The position numbers and the translations under genes were made by a program. Below are positions 24,199 through 33,055 of a DNA stretch of 64,000 nt, one piece after another. Position 1 is the stretch's first letter. Each line of letters opens with the position of its first letter. Below the pieces are notes generated by a model. That model saw only the letters and a list, made by a program, of their open reading frames with translations. It searched no databases and was not told where the DNA came from. The DNA is taken from positions 2,388,133-2,452,132 of the forward strand of contig NZ_BAABKM010000002.1 in the NCBI RefSeq assembly GCF_039543825.1, written 5' to 3'. Origin of the DNA: Nocardioides conyzicola. GTDB lineage: Bacteria; Actinomycetota; Actinomycetes; Propionibacteriales; Nocardioidaceae.

Positions 24199-26598
24199 GT
24201 GATGGCCCTTGCGGGCCGGCTCATCTGCCTGGCCCTGATCTCCGCGGGCCTCGGGACCGCCTCCTTGGCGACCCTCCAACCGGCGTCCGCCGCCGGCGTC
24301 GACGCCCCGACCGCGGTCGCGGTCGCGCCCTCCGGCGCGTCGTACGTCGGCTTCGCGAGCGGTGGCCGGCTCCTCGAGCTGGACGTGAGGGGCCGCCGCA
24401 TCGGTGCGGTCCCGCTCGACCAGGACGACCCGGTCTCCGGGCTCTCCGTCACCAGCAGCGGTCAGATCTGGGTCGACTACGGCTCCAGCGTCTCGCTGCT
24501 GGGCCCGGGCGGTCGGGTGCTGCGGCACTTCGACGGCGCGGGCGGCTCCTGCACCGGCAGCCCGGCCACGCGCTACGGCGGGCTCACCGTCGGCGGCGGC
24601 AAGGTCTGGGTGGCCAACCGGTGCGCCGGCACGATGTCGGTCTACGGGCTAGGCGGTCGGCTCCTCGCGACGGTCGACCTCCCCGGTAGCGACCACCCGA
24701 GGGGCATCACGTACGGCGCGGCGCAGTCCGGTCGCGGCGCCACGGTGTACGTCGCCCTGCCCGACGCGGGCCGGATCGCCGCCTACCGGGCCGACCGGGT
24801 GCGCGACTCGATGCGGCCCTGGCGGGTCGTCGGGGTGCGCCGGCCCGCCGGCGGCGTACGCCCGCGGCCCAGCGGGATCGCCGTCGACCAGATGGGCCAG
24901 CTGACCGTCACCGACCTGGCCAACAACGCGGTCTTCCTGCTCGACACCAACCACGACTTCAACGTCTACCGCACGCTCGGCCACCCGCCGCGCGCCAGCC
25001 GTGCCGCCGGTCGCCTCGACGCGCCGAGCGCGCTCGCGCAGTACCCCCAGGACCGCGGCCAGCTCTCGGGGAACCTCTTCATCGCCGACAGCGGCAACCG
25101 CCGCGTCCAGCGCTGGAACACCAGTGGCTGGACCTACTGGGCCACCACCGTCCGTGCGGGACGCGGCACCGGAGGCAGCGGGTCGGACCTGGGCGACGAC
25201 GATCCCGGCGGCCCGACCAGCTCCACGGCTCCGAGCATCTCCGGCAGCGCCACGGTCGGCGCGACGGTGACCTGCAACCCGGGTGCCTGGTACGGCGCCG
25301 GCGGTCCGGCCGCGGGGACGATCCGCTACGCCTACGGCTGGCAGCGCGGCGGCACCACGATCGCCGGAGCCACCTCCTCGACGTACGTCGTCACCGCGAC
25401 CGACGCCGGCACCTCACTGACCTGTGTCGTCACGGCGACGAACAGCTTCGGCAGTACCACCAGGTCGTCGGCCGCGGTCGTCGTCGTCGGCGGGTCGCTG
25501 GTCGCGCCGGTCCTGGTCACGGCTCCGTCGATCACCGGGACCCCGACCGTCGGCGAGACCCTCACCTGCGACGCCGGCACGTGGAGCGGGACCGGGATCA
25601 CCTACACCCGCCGGTGGCGCCGCGACGGCCTCACCATCCTCGGCGCCACCGCGACGACGTACGCGACCGTCCCCGCGGACGCGGACACCGAGCTCAGCTG
25701 CGTGGTGACGGCGACCAACGCCGGCGGCACCACCGACGCCACGTCGGCGCCCGTGACCGTGCGCGCGGCGCGGGTGGGCCGGCCGATCAACACCGAGCCG
25801 CCGGCGGTCACCGGCGTCGAAGCGGTCGGTACGGCGCTCACCTGTGCGCCCGGCAGCTGGTCGGGCGGGTCGGCTCCCTTCGCCTACGCGTGGTGGCGCG
25901 ACGGCGTGCCGATCGCCGACACCGCGTCGTCGAAGTACGTCGTCCTCAACGCAGACGTCGGCGCCCGGCTCGGGTGCACGGTGACGGTCACCAGCCCCGC
26001 CGGCAGCACCTCGGCGAGCTCCCCGGGGCGCACCGTCGTGACCCCGTCCGATCGCGCGCCGCTGAACCTGACGCCGCCCACGGTCTCCGGCAACCCGGTC
26101 GCCGGCCAGGCCCTCACCTGCGACCCCGGCGCCTGGAGCGGCGACCCCACCGCCGTCATCCCGCTCTGGCAGCGCGACGGGGTCACCGTCGCCAACGGCG
26201 CCTGGACCTACCTCGTCGGCAGCGACGACGCCGACGCGACCATCCGCTGCCTGGTGGTCGCCCGCAACGGGTCGGGCTCGGGGGCGGCGCGGTCCGCGCC
26301 CGCTGCGGCGGACGCGTGCGTCGGTCCGGTCGGCGTCGAGATCAACGGGGGTGCGGCATCGACCTCGTCGTCGTTCGTCTCGCTCGCCCTGCGGGCGCCC
26401 CGCGGTGCGACCACCGTGCACCTGTCCAACACCCCCGGCTTCGAGCACGAGACGGTCGCGGTCGTCCCCGCGGGCTGCACCTACGACTGGGTGCTGCCCT
26501 CGATCCCCGGGCTCGCGCTCACCTGGACGGTCTACGTGCGGTACGACGGGTCCGGCACGACGTACACCGACTCGATCCTGGTGGACCCACCCAGCTGA
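24199..26598 (+). CDS. Exported beta-propeller / multi-Ig-like protein, paralogue 2
   Basis: 799 residues with signal peptide ending near ASAAG. An N-terminal NHL-like propeller (to about 315: AVAPSGASYVGFASGG, VWVANRCAGTMSVYG, VYVALPDAGRIAAYR, LFIADSGNRRVQRW) matches paralogue 1. After a Gly/Asp linker come four tandem Ig-like repeats, each built as TVG..LTC..G.W.G followed by W.RDG..I...........LTCVVTATN, then a C-terminal domain (SLALRAPRGATTVHLSNTPGF) shared with paralogue 1. Each Ig unit has a Cys pair. Probably a secreted or surface matrix/adhesion protein; the difference between paralogues is the number of Ig units, one against four. Confidence 0.78.
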   Translation: MMALAGRLICLALISAGLGTASLATLQPASAAGVDAPTAVAVAPSGASYVGFASGGRLLELDVRGRRIGAVPLDQDDPVSGLSVTSSGQIWVDYGSSVSLLGPGGRVLRHFDGAGGSCTGSPATRYGGLTVGGGKVWVANRCAGTMSVYGLGGRLLATVDLPGSDHPRGITYGAAQSGRGATVYVALPDAGRIAAYRADRVRDSMRPWRVVGVRRPAGGVRPRPSGIAVDQMGQLTVTDLANNAVFLLDTNHDFNVYRTLGHPPRASRAAGRLDAPSALAQYPQDRGQLSGNLFIADSGNRRVQRWNTSGWTYWATTVRAGRGTGGSGSDLGDDDPGGPTSSTAPSISGSATVGATVTCNPGAWYGAGGPAAGTIRYAYGWQRGGTTIAGATSSTYVVTATDAGTSLTCVVTATNSFGSTTRSSAAVVVVGGSLVAPVLVTAPSITGTPTVGETLTCDAGTWSGTGITYTRRWRRDGLTILGATATTYATVPADADTELSCVVTATNAGGTTDATSAPVTVRAARVGRPINTEPPAVTGVEAVGTALTCAPGSWSGGSAPFAYAWWRDGVPIADTASSKYVVLNADVGARLGCTVTVTSPAGSTSASSPGRTVVTPSDRAPLNLTPPTVSGNPVAGQALTCDPGAWSGDPTAVIPLWQRDGVTVANGAWTYLVGSDDADATIRCLVVARNGSGSGAARSAPAAADACVGPVGVEINGGAASTSSSFVSLALRAPRGATTVHLSNTPGFEHETVAVVPAGCTYDWVLPSIPGLALTWTVYVRYDGSGTTYTDSILVDPPS

Positions 26599-26615
26599 GT
26601 GACAGGCTGGGGGGC

Positions 26616-27893
26616 ATGGGCCGCTGCCGGTTCGTGCCGCCGTACCTCCTCGCCCGGGTCGCCCCCGAGAGCCTGGTGGTGGACCAGGCCCTGCGCGCGG
26701 GCCGGTCCGTGCCGGTCGCGGCACGGACGGTCGTGCCGGCGGCACCAGGACCCGCGTGGACGGTGCACACGGCCGACCACACGACGACGTTGCCGGGGCG
26801 AGCCGTCCGAGCGGCAGGCTCACCGGCCTCCGGCGACGCGGCCGTCGACGAGGCCGCGGTCGGCATCACCGGTGCCCTGGCGCTCTTCGCCGAGGTCTAC
26901 GGGCGGGCGTCGTACGACGGCGCGGGGGCTCCGGTCAGCCTGACCGTCCACTACGGGCAGGACTACGACAACGCGTTCTGGGACGGCAGCCAGCTGGTGT
27001 TCGGGGACGGGGACGGGCGCGTCTTCGGGCGCTTCACCCAGCCCGTCGACGTGCTGGGCCACGAGCTCACCCATGCCGTCACCGAGCACACGGCCGGGCT
27101 CGTCTACCGCGACCAGCCCGGCGCGCTCAACGAGTCGGTCTCCGACGTCTTCGCCGCGTGCCTGAAGCAGCGGCTGCTCGGGCAGACGCCGGCCGAGGCC
27201 GACTGGCTGGTCGGCGCGGGCATCTTCGTCGCGGGCATCCGGGCGCGGGCGCTGCGCGACATGGCCGCGCCCGGGACGGCGTACGACGACCCGGTGCTCG
27301 GCCGCGACCCGCAGGTCGGCCACCTCGACGACTTCGTCTCGACGTCCGACGACAACGGCGGCGTGCACCTGAACTCCGGGATCCCCAACCGCGCCTTCCA
27401 GCTGGCCGCCGTCGCGATCGGCGGCACGACCTGGGAGGGGGCCGGCCGGGTCTGGTACGACGCGCTGACGGGCGGCTCGGTCGGGCCGTCCTCCGACTTC
27501 GCGGCCTTCGCCGGCGCCACGGTCGCGGCCGCCGGCACGCACGCCGATGCGGTCGGTGCGGCGTGGGAGACGGTCGGGGTGACGCCTGGCGCGTCGGCGG
27601 CCCCGGCCTCGGGGCCCCAGGTCGCCGCGGTTCGGCGCGTGTCGGTGCGGCGTACCGGCGGCTTCGCCGGCCTCCGCACCGGCGGCGAGCTCGACCTCGA
27701 CAGCGACGACCCACGCGCGTCGGAGGTCGCCTCGCTCGTCGAGCGCGTTGACCTGCGCGCGGTGCCCTCCGAGGCGCCCCAGCCCGACCGCTACGTCTAC
27801 GACTTCGACCTCTGCGGCGACTGCGCCACCGTCGCCGAGCAGCACCTCACGCCGGACCTGCGGCGGCTCGCGGAGCTGGTGCTGGACCGTTAG
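26616..27893 (+). CDS. Protealysin-like M4 metalloprotease with C-terminal emfourin-like domain
   Basis: 425 residues, no signal peptide. It opens with the short protealysin-type propeptide motif CRFVPPYLLARVA. The thermolysin catalytic core has GHELTHAVTEH (HExxH zinc site) and ALNESVSDVFAA (third ligand Glu), plus GGVHLNSGIPNRAF with the active-site His region. From about residue 335 a separate domain begins, VRRVSVRRTGGFAGLRTGGE, ending PDRYVYDFDLCG and LTPDLRRLAELVL, which has the pattern of emfourin, the proteinaceous inhibitor of protealysin. Protease and inhibitor are thus fused in one chain. The stop overlaps the convergent racemase by four bases. Confidence 0.85.
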   Translation: MGRCRFVPPYLLARVAPESLVVDQALRAGRSVPVAARTVVPAAPGPAWTVHTADHTTTLPGRAVRAAGSPASGDAAVDEAAVGITGALALFAEVYGRASYDGAGAPVSLTVHYGQDYDNAFWDGSQLVFGDGDGRVFGRFTQPVDVLGHELTHAVTEHTAGLVYRDQPGALNESVSDVFAACLKQRLLGQTPAEADWLVGAGIFVAGIRARALRDMAAPGTAYDDPVLGRDPQVGHLDDFVSTSDDNGGVHLNSGIPNRAFQLAAVAIGGTTWEGAGRVWYDALTGGSVGPSSDFAAFAGATVAAAGTHADAVGAAWETVGVTPGASAAPASGPQVAAVRRVSVRRTGGFAGLRTGGELDLDSDDPRASEVASLVERVDLRAVPSEAPQPDRYVYDFDLCGDCATVAEQHLTPDLRRLAELVLDR

Positions 27894-28579
27894 GCGAGCG
27901 CGCGGTCGAGTGCGGCGGCGACGTGCAGCGCGGTGCCCGGCAGGACCGGGATGTCGGCGTCCGCCTGCTTGACCAGCAGCTCGAGCTCGGTGCAGCCGAG
28001 GATGACCCCGCCGGCGCCGGCGTCCCACAGCTCGTCGATCAGGCCGACGACGGTACGACGGGAGTCGTCGAGCACCTTGCCGTGCACGAGCTCGTCGTAG
28101 ATGACCCGGTTGAGGGCCTCGTGGTGGCGTGGGTCCGGGACGTGCACGGTCAGGCCGTGCGACGCGATCCGGTCGGTGAAGAAGGTGCGGGACATCGCGA
28201 ACGTCGTACCGAGGAACCCGACCGACTCCAGGCCCTTCGCCTTGCACTCCTCCGCCACGACGTCGGCGAGGTGCAGCAGCGGGATGCCGACGGCGTCGGC
28301 CACCTGGTCGGCGACCCGGTGGAAGGTCGTCGTGCACAGCAGCAGGAAGTCCGCCCCGCCCGCCTCGACCCCGCGCGCGGCGGCGGACAGGATCTCGGCG
28401 ACGTCGTCCCACCGCTCCTGCTCCTGCAGCGCGGTGACCTCCGCGAAGTCCACCGACGCCATCACCGTCCTGGCCGACGACAGGCCGCCGACCCGGGCCT
28501 CGACCCCCCGGTTGAGCTCCTGGTAATAGACCGCGCTGCTCTCCCAGCTGAGGCCCCCGACGAGTCCGATCGTCTGCAT
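27890..28579 (-). CDS. Aspartate/glutamate racemase family protein
   Basis: 229 residues from ATG 28579. The family opening TIGLVGGLSWESSAVYYQELN is intact. Two catalytic Cys sit in LLLCTTTFHRVAD and VILGCTELELLVKQ. The first site reads CTTTFH where aspartate racemases have CNTAH, so substrate recognition may differ from simple L-aspartate. Length is normal for the family. It likely makes a D-amino acid or isomerises a related acid in the cytoplasm. CAGACT seven bases upstream of the start could be its own -10. Confidence 0.87.
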   Translation of the reverse strand: MQTIGLVGGLSWESSAVYYQELNRGVEARVGGLSSARTVMASVDFAEVTALQEQERWDDVAEILSAAARGVEAGGADFLLLCTTTFHRVADQVADAVGIPLLHLADVVAEECKAKGLESVGFLGTTFAMSRTFFTDRIASHGLTVHVPDPRHHEALNRVIYDELVHGKVLDDSRRTVVGLIDELWDAGAGGVILGCTELELLVKQADADIPVLPGTALHVAAALDRALA

Positions 28580-28622
28580 GGCCGGGAGTCTGTCAGACGC
28601 GGGTGGGATGCGCCTGTGGGCA

Positions 28623-28681
28623 TAGCCACGGACGAGATGGCTCTTTCGAGGGGTCCTGAGGAGCCATCTCGTCCGTGGCTA
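28623..28681. repeat. Perfect inverted repeat, 21-base arms
   Basis: Left arm 28623-28643 and right arm 28661-28681 are exact reverse complements with a 17-base spacer; the arm core is CCACGGACGAGATGGC. It lies between two minus-strand genes (SDR upstream, racemase downstream). There is no T-run after it, so it is either a strong hairpin in the SDR 3' end or a member of a dispersed palindrome family. Confidence 0.8.
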
Positions 28682-28698
28682 CGCCGACGGCGCCGGGA

Positions 28699-29454
28699 TC
28701 AGGTCCGATGCACCTTGTGCTGGGCCGCCTGCGCCCGCGGCCGGATCACCAGCTCGTCGATGTTCACGTGGGCGGGACGGGTGACCATCCAGGTGATCGC
28801 GTCCGCGATGTCCTCGGCGACGAGCGGCTCCGCCACGCCGGCGTACACCGCCTCTGCCTTCTCCCGGTCGCCCTCGAACCGCACCAGCGCGAACTCGTCG
28901 GTCTTCACCATCCCCGGCGCGATCTCCATGATCCGCACCGGCTGGTCCCAGAGCTCCAGCCGCAGCGTCTCGGTGACGACCTGGGTGCCGTGCTTGGCCG
29001 CCGTGTAGCCCGCGCCGCCCTCGTAGGCGATCCGGCCCGCGGTCGAGCCGACGTTGAGGATCGCGCCCGCACCGGTGGCGACCAGGGCGGGCAGCAGGGC
29101 GCGGGTCACCTGCATCAGGCCGATCACGTTGACCTCGTACATCTGGCGCCACTCGTCGCTGTCCGCCGCCGAGACCGGGGAGGCGCCGAACGCGCCGCCG
29201 GCGTTGTTGACGAGTACGTCGAGCCGCTCGCCGACCACCTCGGCCAGGCGGGTGACCGACTCCTCGGAGGTGACGTCGCACTCGACCGCCGTACCGCCGA
29301 TCTCCGCGGCGAGCGCCTCGATCCGGTCGACCCGGCGGGCGGCGCAGTAGACGTGGTAGCCGGCCGCGGCAAGCTGGCGGGCGGTGGCCGCACCGATGCC
29401 GCTGCTGGCACCGGTGACGACGGCGGTCTTCGCGGGCGTCTGCTGAGCGCTCAT
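28699..29454 (-). CDS. Short-chain dehydrogenase/reductase (classical SDR)
   Basis: 251 residues from ATG 29454 (longer frame rejected; the family starts here). Motifs: VVTGASSGIGAATA (NADP-preferring TGxxxGxG, with ARR following strand 2), DVLVNNAGG, ILNVGSTAG (catalytic Ser) and YTAAKHG (YxxxK). The C-terminus RPAHVNIDELVIRPRAQ matches the YdfG/serine-dehydrogenase-like group that oxidises 3-hydroxy acids. Substrate is not certain. GACAAT six bases before the ATG is a possible -10. Confidence 0.88.
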   Translation of the reverse strand: MSAQQTPAKTAVVTGASSGIGAATARQLAAAGYHVYCAARRVDRIEALAAEIGGTAVECDVTSEESVTRLAEVVGERLDVLVNNAGGAFGASPVSAADSDEWRQMYEVNVIGLMQVTRALLPALVATGAGAILNVGSTAGRIAYEGGAGYTAAKHGTQVVTETLRLELWDQPVRIMEIAPGMVKTDEFALVRFEGDREKAEAVYAGVAEPLVAEDIADAITWMVTRPAHVNIDELVIRPRAQAAQHKVHRT

Positions 29455-29520
29455 GGGTTCATTGTCGACGATCGGGGTAGGGGTCGTGACTGGTGGTCCC
29501 CCCTGCGAGAGGAGCAAGGC

Positions 29521-29853
29521 ATGCGCACAGTGATGGCCGTCGCGGCCGTCCTGGGAGGGCTTTGCTGGATCGCGGCGCTCTGGGTGGCTCCCCTGGGTGC
29601 GGTCGGAGCGGTGCTGCTGGCGCTCGCCGTCGTCGGCGCCGGCGCCGGCCTGGCGAGCCGCAGCGCGACCTGGCTCCGGGTGATCGCCGGCGTCTGCTTC
29701 CTCGGCCTCGTCGCTTCGGTGCTGCTGTTGCTGCGGGACGCTGCCGACGACGGGGCGATCCTCACCGCGGCCGGGGTGACGGCGACCCTGGTCGGCGTCG
29801 TCGTACTCTCTCGCGGACCGACCCACGCCCACCGGGGCAGCCACGCCGCCTGA
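29521..29853 (+). CDS. Hypothetical small membrane protein, four spans
   Basis: 110 residues from ATG 29521, preceded by GAGAGGAG. Four hydrophobic segments (about 4-24, 26-44, 54-72, 79-95) and a His-containing tail (THAHRGSHAA). No family recognised. It lies between the divergent SDR and mshA with its own ribosome-binding site. The terminal His cluster could bind metal but this is speculation. Confidence 0.65.
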   Translation: MRTVMAVAAVLGGLCWIAALWVAPLGAVGAVLLALAVVGAGAGLASRSATWLRVIAGVCFLGLVASVLLLLRDAADDGAILTAAGVTATLVGVVVLSRGPTHAHRGSHAA

Positions 29854-29919
29854 GGCCGGGAATCAACCGCGCCGGCCGCTTGTTCACCGTGGTCGGACCG
29901 ATTTACGTTCGAGAACGGG

Positions 29920-31185
29920 GTGCGCGTGGAGCCGATGCGGCGGGTGGCGATGATCAGCCTGCACACCTCCCCGCTCGACCAGCCGGGCACCGGGGACGCC
30001 GGCGGGATGAACGTCTACGTCATCGAGCTGGCCCGCCAGATGGCCGCCCAGGGCATCGAGGTCGACATCTTCACCCGCGCCACGAGCTCCGCGCTCGATC
30101 CCGTCGTCCCCGCGGGTGACGGGGTGCAGGTGCGCCACATCCACGCCGGCCCGTTCGAGGGCCTGAGCAAGGGCGAGCTGCCGGGTCAGCTGTGCGTCTT
30201 CGCGCGCGAGGTGCTGCGGGCCGAGGCCACCCAGCCGCTCGGCCACTACGACGTCGTGCACTCCCACTACTGGCTGTCCGGACAGGTCGGCGCGCTGGCG
30301 CGCGACCGCTGGGGCGTTCCCCTCGTGCACTCGATGCACACGATGGCCAAGGTCAAGAACGCCGCGCTCGCCGAGGGCGACACCCCCGAGCCGATGGCGC
30401 GCATCATCGGCGAGGAGCAGGTGGTCGAGGCCGCCGACATGCTCATCGCCAACACCGACCTCGAGGCCCAGCAGCTGGTGAGCCTGTACGACGCCGAACC
30501 GGCTCGGGTCGAGGTGGTGCACCCCGGGGTCGACCTCGACGTCTTCCGGCCCTACGACCAGGCCACCGTCCGCGCCGAGCTCGGTCTCCCGCGCGACGCC
30601 GCCGTGCTGCTCTTCGCCGGCCGGATCCAGCCGCTCAAGGCCCCCGACGTGCTCCTGCGCGCGGTCGCCGAGCTGCTCGTCCAGCAGCCGGAGCTCCGGT
30701 CGCGGCTGGTCGTGCCGATCGTCGGCGGACCGTCCGGCTCCGGCCTCGAGCACCCGGAGTCCCTGGCGCAGCTCTCCTCCCACCTCGGCCTCGACGACGT
30801 GGTGCGCTTCGTGCCGCCCGTCGCCCAGGCCGAGCTCGCCCGGTGGTGCTCGGCCGCGACGCTGGTCGCCGTACCGTCGTACAACGAGTCCTTCGGCCTG
30901 GTCGCCGCCGAGGCCCAGGCGACCGGCACTCCCGTCGTCGCCGCCGCGGTCGGCGGCCTCACCACCGTCGTCCGCGACGGCTACAGCGGCCTGCTCGTCG
31001 ACGGCCACGAGCCCCGCGCCTGGGCCGACGCGCTGCGCCGGGTCGTCCAGGACGACGCACTCCGGCTGCGCCTCGAGGGTGGCGCGCTGGAGCAGGCACG
31101 ACGCTTCTCGTGGGAGCGCACCGCCGAGCGCACCCTCGCCGTCTACCGGCGCGCGCACGCCGAGATGGCACAGTCCCTCGCATGA
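29920..31185 (+). CDS. mshA: D-inositol-3-phosphate glycosyltransferase (mycothiol synthesis)
   Basis: 421 residues; GTG 29920 follows GAGAACGGGG, with GTG 29926 as alternative. A GT4-family GT-B enzyme with MshA-specific phrases: [20 protein letters not shown] (donor/acceptor loop), [41 protein letters not shown] and the C-terminal donor site [21 protein letters not shown]. It transfers GlcNAc from UDP-GlcNAc to 1-L-myo-inositol-1-phosphate, the first committed step to mycothiol. The coupling to a ybjN-like gene downstream is the same as in mycobacteria (Rv0486-Rv0487). Confidence 0.95.
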   Translation: MRVEPMRRVAMISLHTSPLDQPGTGDAGGMNVYVIELARQMAAQGIEVDIFTRATSSALDPVVPAGDGVQVRHIHAGPFEGLSKGELPGQLCVFAREVLRAEATQPLGHYDVVHSHYWLSGQVGALARDRWGVPLVHSMHTMAKVKNAALAEGDTPEPMARIIGEEQVVEAADMLIANTDLEAQQLVSLYDAEPARVEVVHPGVDLDVFRPYDQATVRAELGLPRDAAVLLFAGRIQPLKAPDVLLRAVAELLVQQPELRSRLVVPIVGGPSGSGLEHPESLAQLSSHLGLDDVVRFVPPVAQAELARWCSAATLVAVPSYNESFGLVAAEAQATGTPVVAAAVGGLTTVVRDGYSGLLVDGHEPRAWADALRRVVQDDALRLRLEGGALEQARRFSWERTAERTLAVYRRAHAEMAQSLA

Positions 31186-31700
31186 GTGACGACCCCCGCC
31201 AGGTGATCCGCGACCACCTCGAGTCCGCCGAGGTGGAGTACGACGAGGTCTCCGAGGGGGTCTTCTCGTTCTCGCTGCCCGGGGAGAAGAAGCTGCAGAC
31301 GGCGGTCCGTCTCGACGTCGGCTCGCACGCGCTGGGGGTGCACGCCTTCGTCTGCCGCAAGCCCGACGAGGAGCACGAGCGGGTCTACCGCTGGCTGCTG
31401 GAGCGCAACCTCAAGATGTACGGCGTCGCGTTCGCCGTCGACCGGCTCGGCGACATCTACCTCGACGGCCGGCTGCCGCTCGCCGCCGTCACGTCGGACG
31501 AGCTCGACCGGCTGCTCGGCTCGGTGCTGACCTACGCCGACGAGTCGTTCAACACTATCCTCGAGCTCGGCTTCGCCAGCTCGATCCGCAAGGAGTGGGA
31601 GTGGCGCAAGCTGCGCGGCGAGCCGACGGCCAACCTGGAGGCGTTCCGCGGCTGGCTGGAGGACTCACCAGGAGACCAGGACGGCGACCAGCGCGAGTAG
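31182..31700 (+). CDS. YbjN-domain protein
   Basis: 172 residues, ATGA-coupled to mshA. It shows the YbjN/type III secretion-chaperone-like fold: an N-terminal helix [17 protein letters not shown], strands ending [26 protein letters not shown], and [21 protein letters not shown] with a closing helix. Proteins of this family in actinobacteria sit beside mshA, but their task is unknown; a chaperone-like binding role is possible. Its last 36 bases overlap the convergent DUF1304 gene. Confidence 0.88.
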   Translation: MSDDPRQVIRDHLESAEVEYDEVSEGVFSFSLPGEKKLQTAVRLDVGSHALGVHAFVCRKPDEEHERVYRWLLERNLKMYGVAFAVDRLGDIYLDGRLPLAAVTSDELDRLLGSVLTYADESFNTILELGFASSIRKEWEWRKLRGEPTANLEAFRGWLEDSPGDQDGDQRE

Positions 31701-32018
31701 CGCCGGCACCGCCTGGACGACCAGGATCCGCCTGCTGACCGTCACCGCGCCGTATACGCCCGCCACGATCACGCAGGCGAGGAAGAACACCGCGACGTCG
31801 AGCTCCTGGGTCGCCAGCGCCCACACGAGGCCCGCGACCAGGAAGCCGTTGTAGAGGCCCTGGTTGGCCGCCAGGACCTTGCTCGCGTCGGCGAACTCCG
31901 CGGTGTTGCCGAAGGTCTTGCGGCCGAGGGGCTTGGTCCAGAGGAACATCTCGAGGACCAGGAAGTAGAGGTGCAGCGCGGCCACGAGGCCGACCAGGAT
32001 GCTGGCGAGGATGCTCAC
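31665..32018 (-). CDS. DUF1304 membrane protein
   Basis: 117 residues from GTG 32018 with four spans. The DUF1304 signature is clear: VAALHLYFLVLEMFLWTKP near the start, GRKTFGNTAEF after span 1, and NQGLYNGFLVAGLVWAL in span 2. Function of the family is unknown. It overlaps the ybjN 3' end by 36 bases and is followed by 18 bases before the divergent-oriented EamA transporter stop, both on the minus strand. Confidence 0.88.
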   Translation of the reverse strand: MSILASILVGLVAALHLYFLVLEMFLWTKPLGRKTFGNTAEFADASKVLAANQGLYNGFLVAGLVWALATQELDVAVFFLACVIVAGVYGAVTVSRRILVVQAVPALLALVAVLVSW

Positions 32019-32036
32019 GCGAGCAGCATGGCAGCC

Positions 32037-32978
32037 TCAGGCGGGCGGCGAGACCTCTTGAGCGACCGTCTTGGGCTTGCGTCGCGCGACGGCCACGCCG
32101 ACCAGGGCGAGCACGCCACCGACGTACGCCATCGCGGGCGGCGCCTCGTCGAGGAAGACCAGGCCCATCACGATCGTGATCGGCGGGACCAGGTAGGTCG
32201 TGATCGCGAGGCTGCTGGCGCTCATGTGCTGGAGGGCGTAGGCGTACGTCGTGAACGCGATTGCCGTCGGGAAGACCCCGAGGTAGACGACCCAGAGCAC
32301 CGACGACGTCGGTGCGTCGCGTGTCTGCTCGACCAGCTGTCCCACGAACGGAAGGCACGCGATCGCGCCGATCGTGCACGCCAGCCAGGTCACGTGGATG
32401 GCCGGGAGCCTGGCGACGAGCGGCTTCTGCAGGATCAGGCTGATCGAGTAGACGACCGCCGAGACCAGGCAGAGCAGGACGCCGATCACGTCGTGGTCGC
32501 TGGACTCCGACGACGACATGCTGATCAGGCCGACGCCGGTGAACGCGAGCGCGAGGCCGAGGCCGATGTAGACGGTGAACCTCTCGTTGAGGAAGACCGC
32601 GGCCAGCACCGCGACCAGCACCGGGGAGACCTGGATCAGCATCGCGGCCGTGCCGGCATCGACGCGGCGCTCGCCGGCGTTGAGGGCGATGTTGTAGACG
32701 CCGAACCACAGCACGCCGATCGTGACGAGCGAGACCCACTGCCGCCCGGTCGGGCGCGGGAGGCCCTGGCTAGCCAGCGCGACGACACCGAGGCAGAGCG
32801 CGCCGACCAGGGTCCGGCCCAGCGAGAGCGCGCCCGGCGAGAAGTCCTCGCCGAGGTGGCGGATGGCGACGAACGCCGACGCCCAGAACACCAGCGTGAT
32901 CGCGACGGCCGTCACCGGCAACCAGGCGGCGGTGGTGTCGGTCGCCGGAGTGGTCGGGGGCGTCGCGGTGCTCGTCAC
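32037..32978 (-). CDS. EamA/DMT-family transporter
   Basis: 313 residues from GTG 32978 with ten hydrophobic spans in two EamA halves: VFWASAFVAIRHLGEDFSPGAL opens the first, ALNAGERRVDAGTAAMLIQVSPVLVAVLAA closes it (quoted in parts), and AYALQHMSASSLAITTYLVPP with FLDEAPPAMAYVGGVLALVG ends the second. Typical role is export of amino acids or metabolites. Substrate unknown. TAGTCT six bases before the GTG indicates its own leaderless promoter. Confidence 0.9.
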   Translation of the reverse strand: MTSTATPPTTPATDTTAAWLPVTAVAITLVFWASAFVAIRHLGEDFSPGALSLGRTLVGALCLGVVALASQGLPRPTGRQWVSLVTIGVLWFGVYNIALNAGERRVDAGTAAMLIQVSPVLVAVLAAVFLNERFTVYIGLGLALAFTGVGLISMSSSESSDHDVIGVLLCLVSAVVYSISLILQKPLVARLPAIHVTWLACTIGAIACLPFVGQLVEQTRDAPTSSVLWVVYLGVFPTAIAFTTYAYALQHMSASSLAITTYLVPPITIVMGLVFLDEAPPAMAYVGGVLALVGVAVARRKPKTVAQEVSPPA

Positions 32979-32984
32979 CGACCC

Positions 32985-32990
32985 AGACTA
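32985..32990 (-). promoter_or_regulatory. -10 hexamer TAGTCT for the EamA gene
   Basis: TAGTCT on the minus strand with six bases to GTG 32978. Confidence 0.5.
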
Positions 32991-33055
32991 GGGACGCCCA
33001 CCGACGAGCGGCACGCGGTTTTCGGACGTGGTTGGGCGATCGGCTGCCAGAAAGC

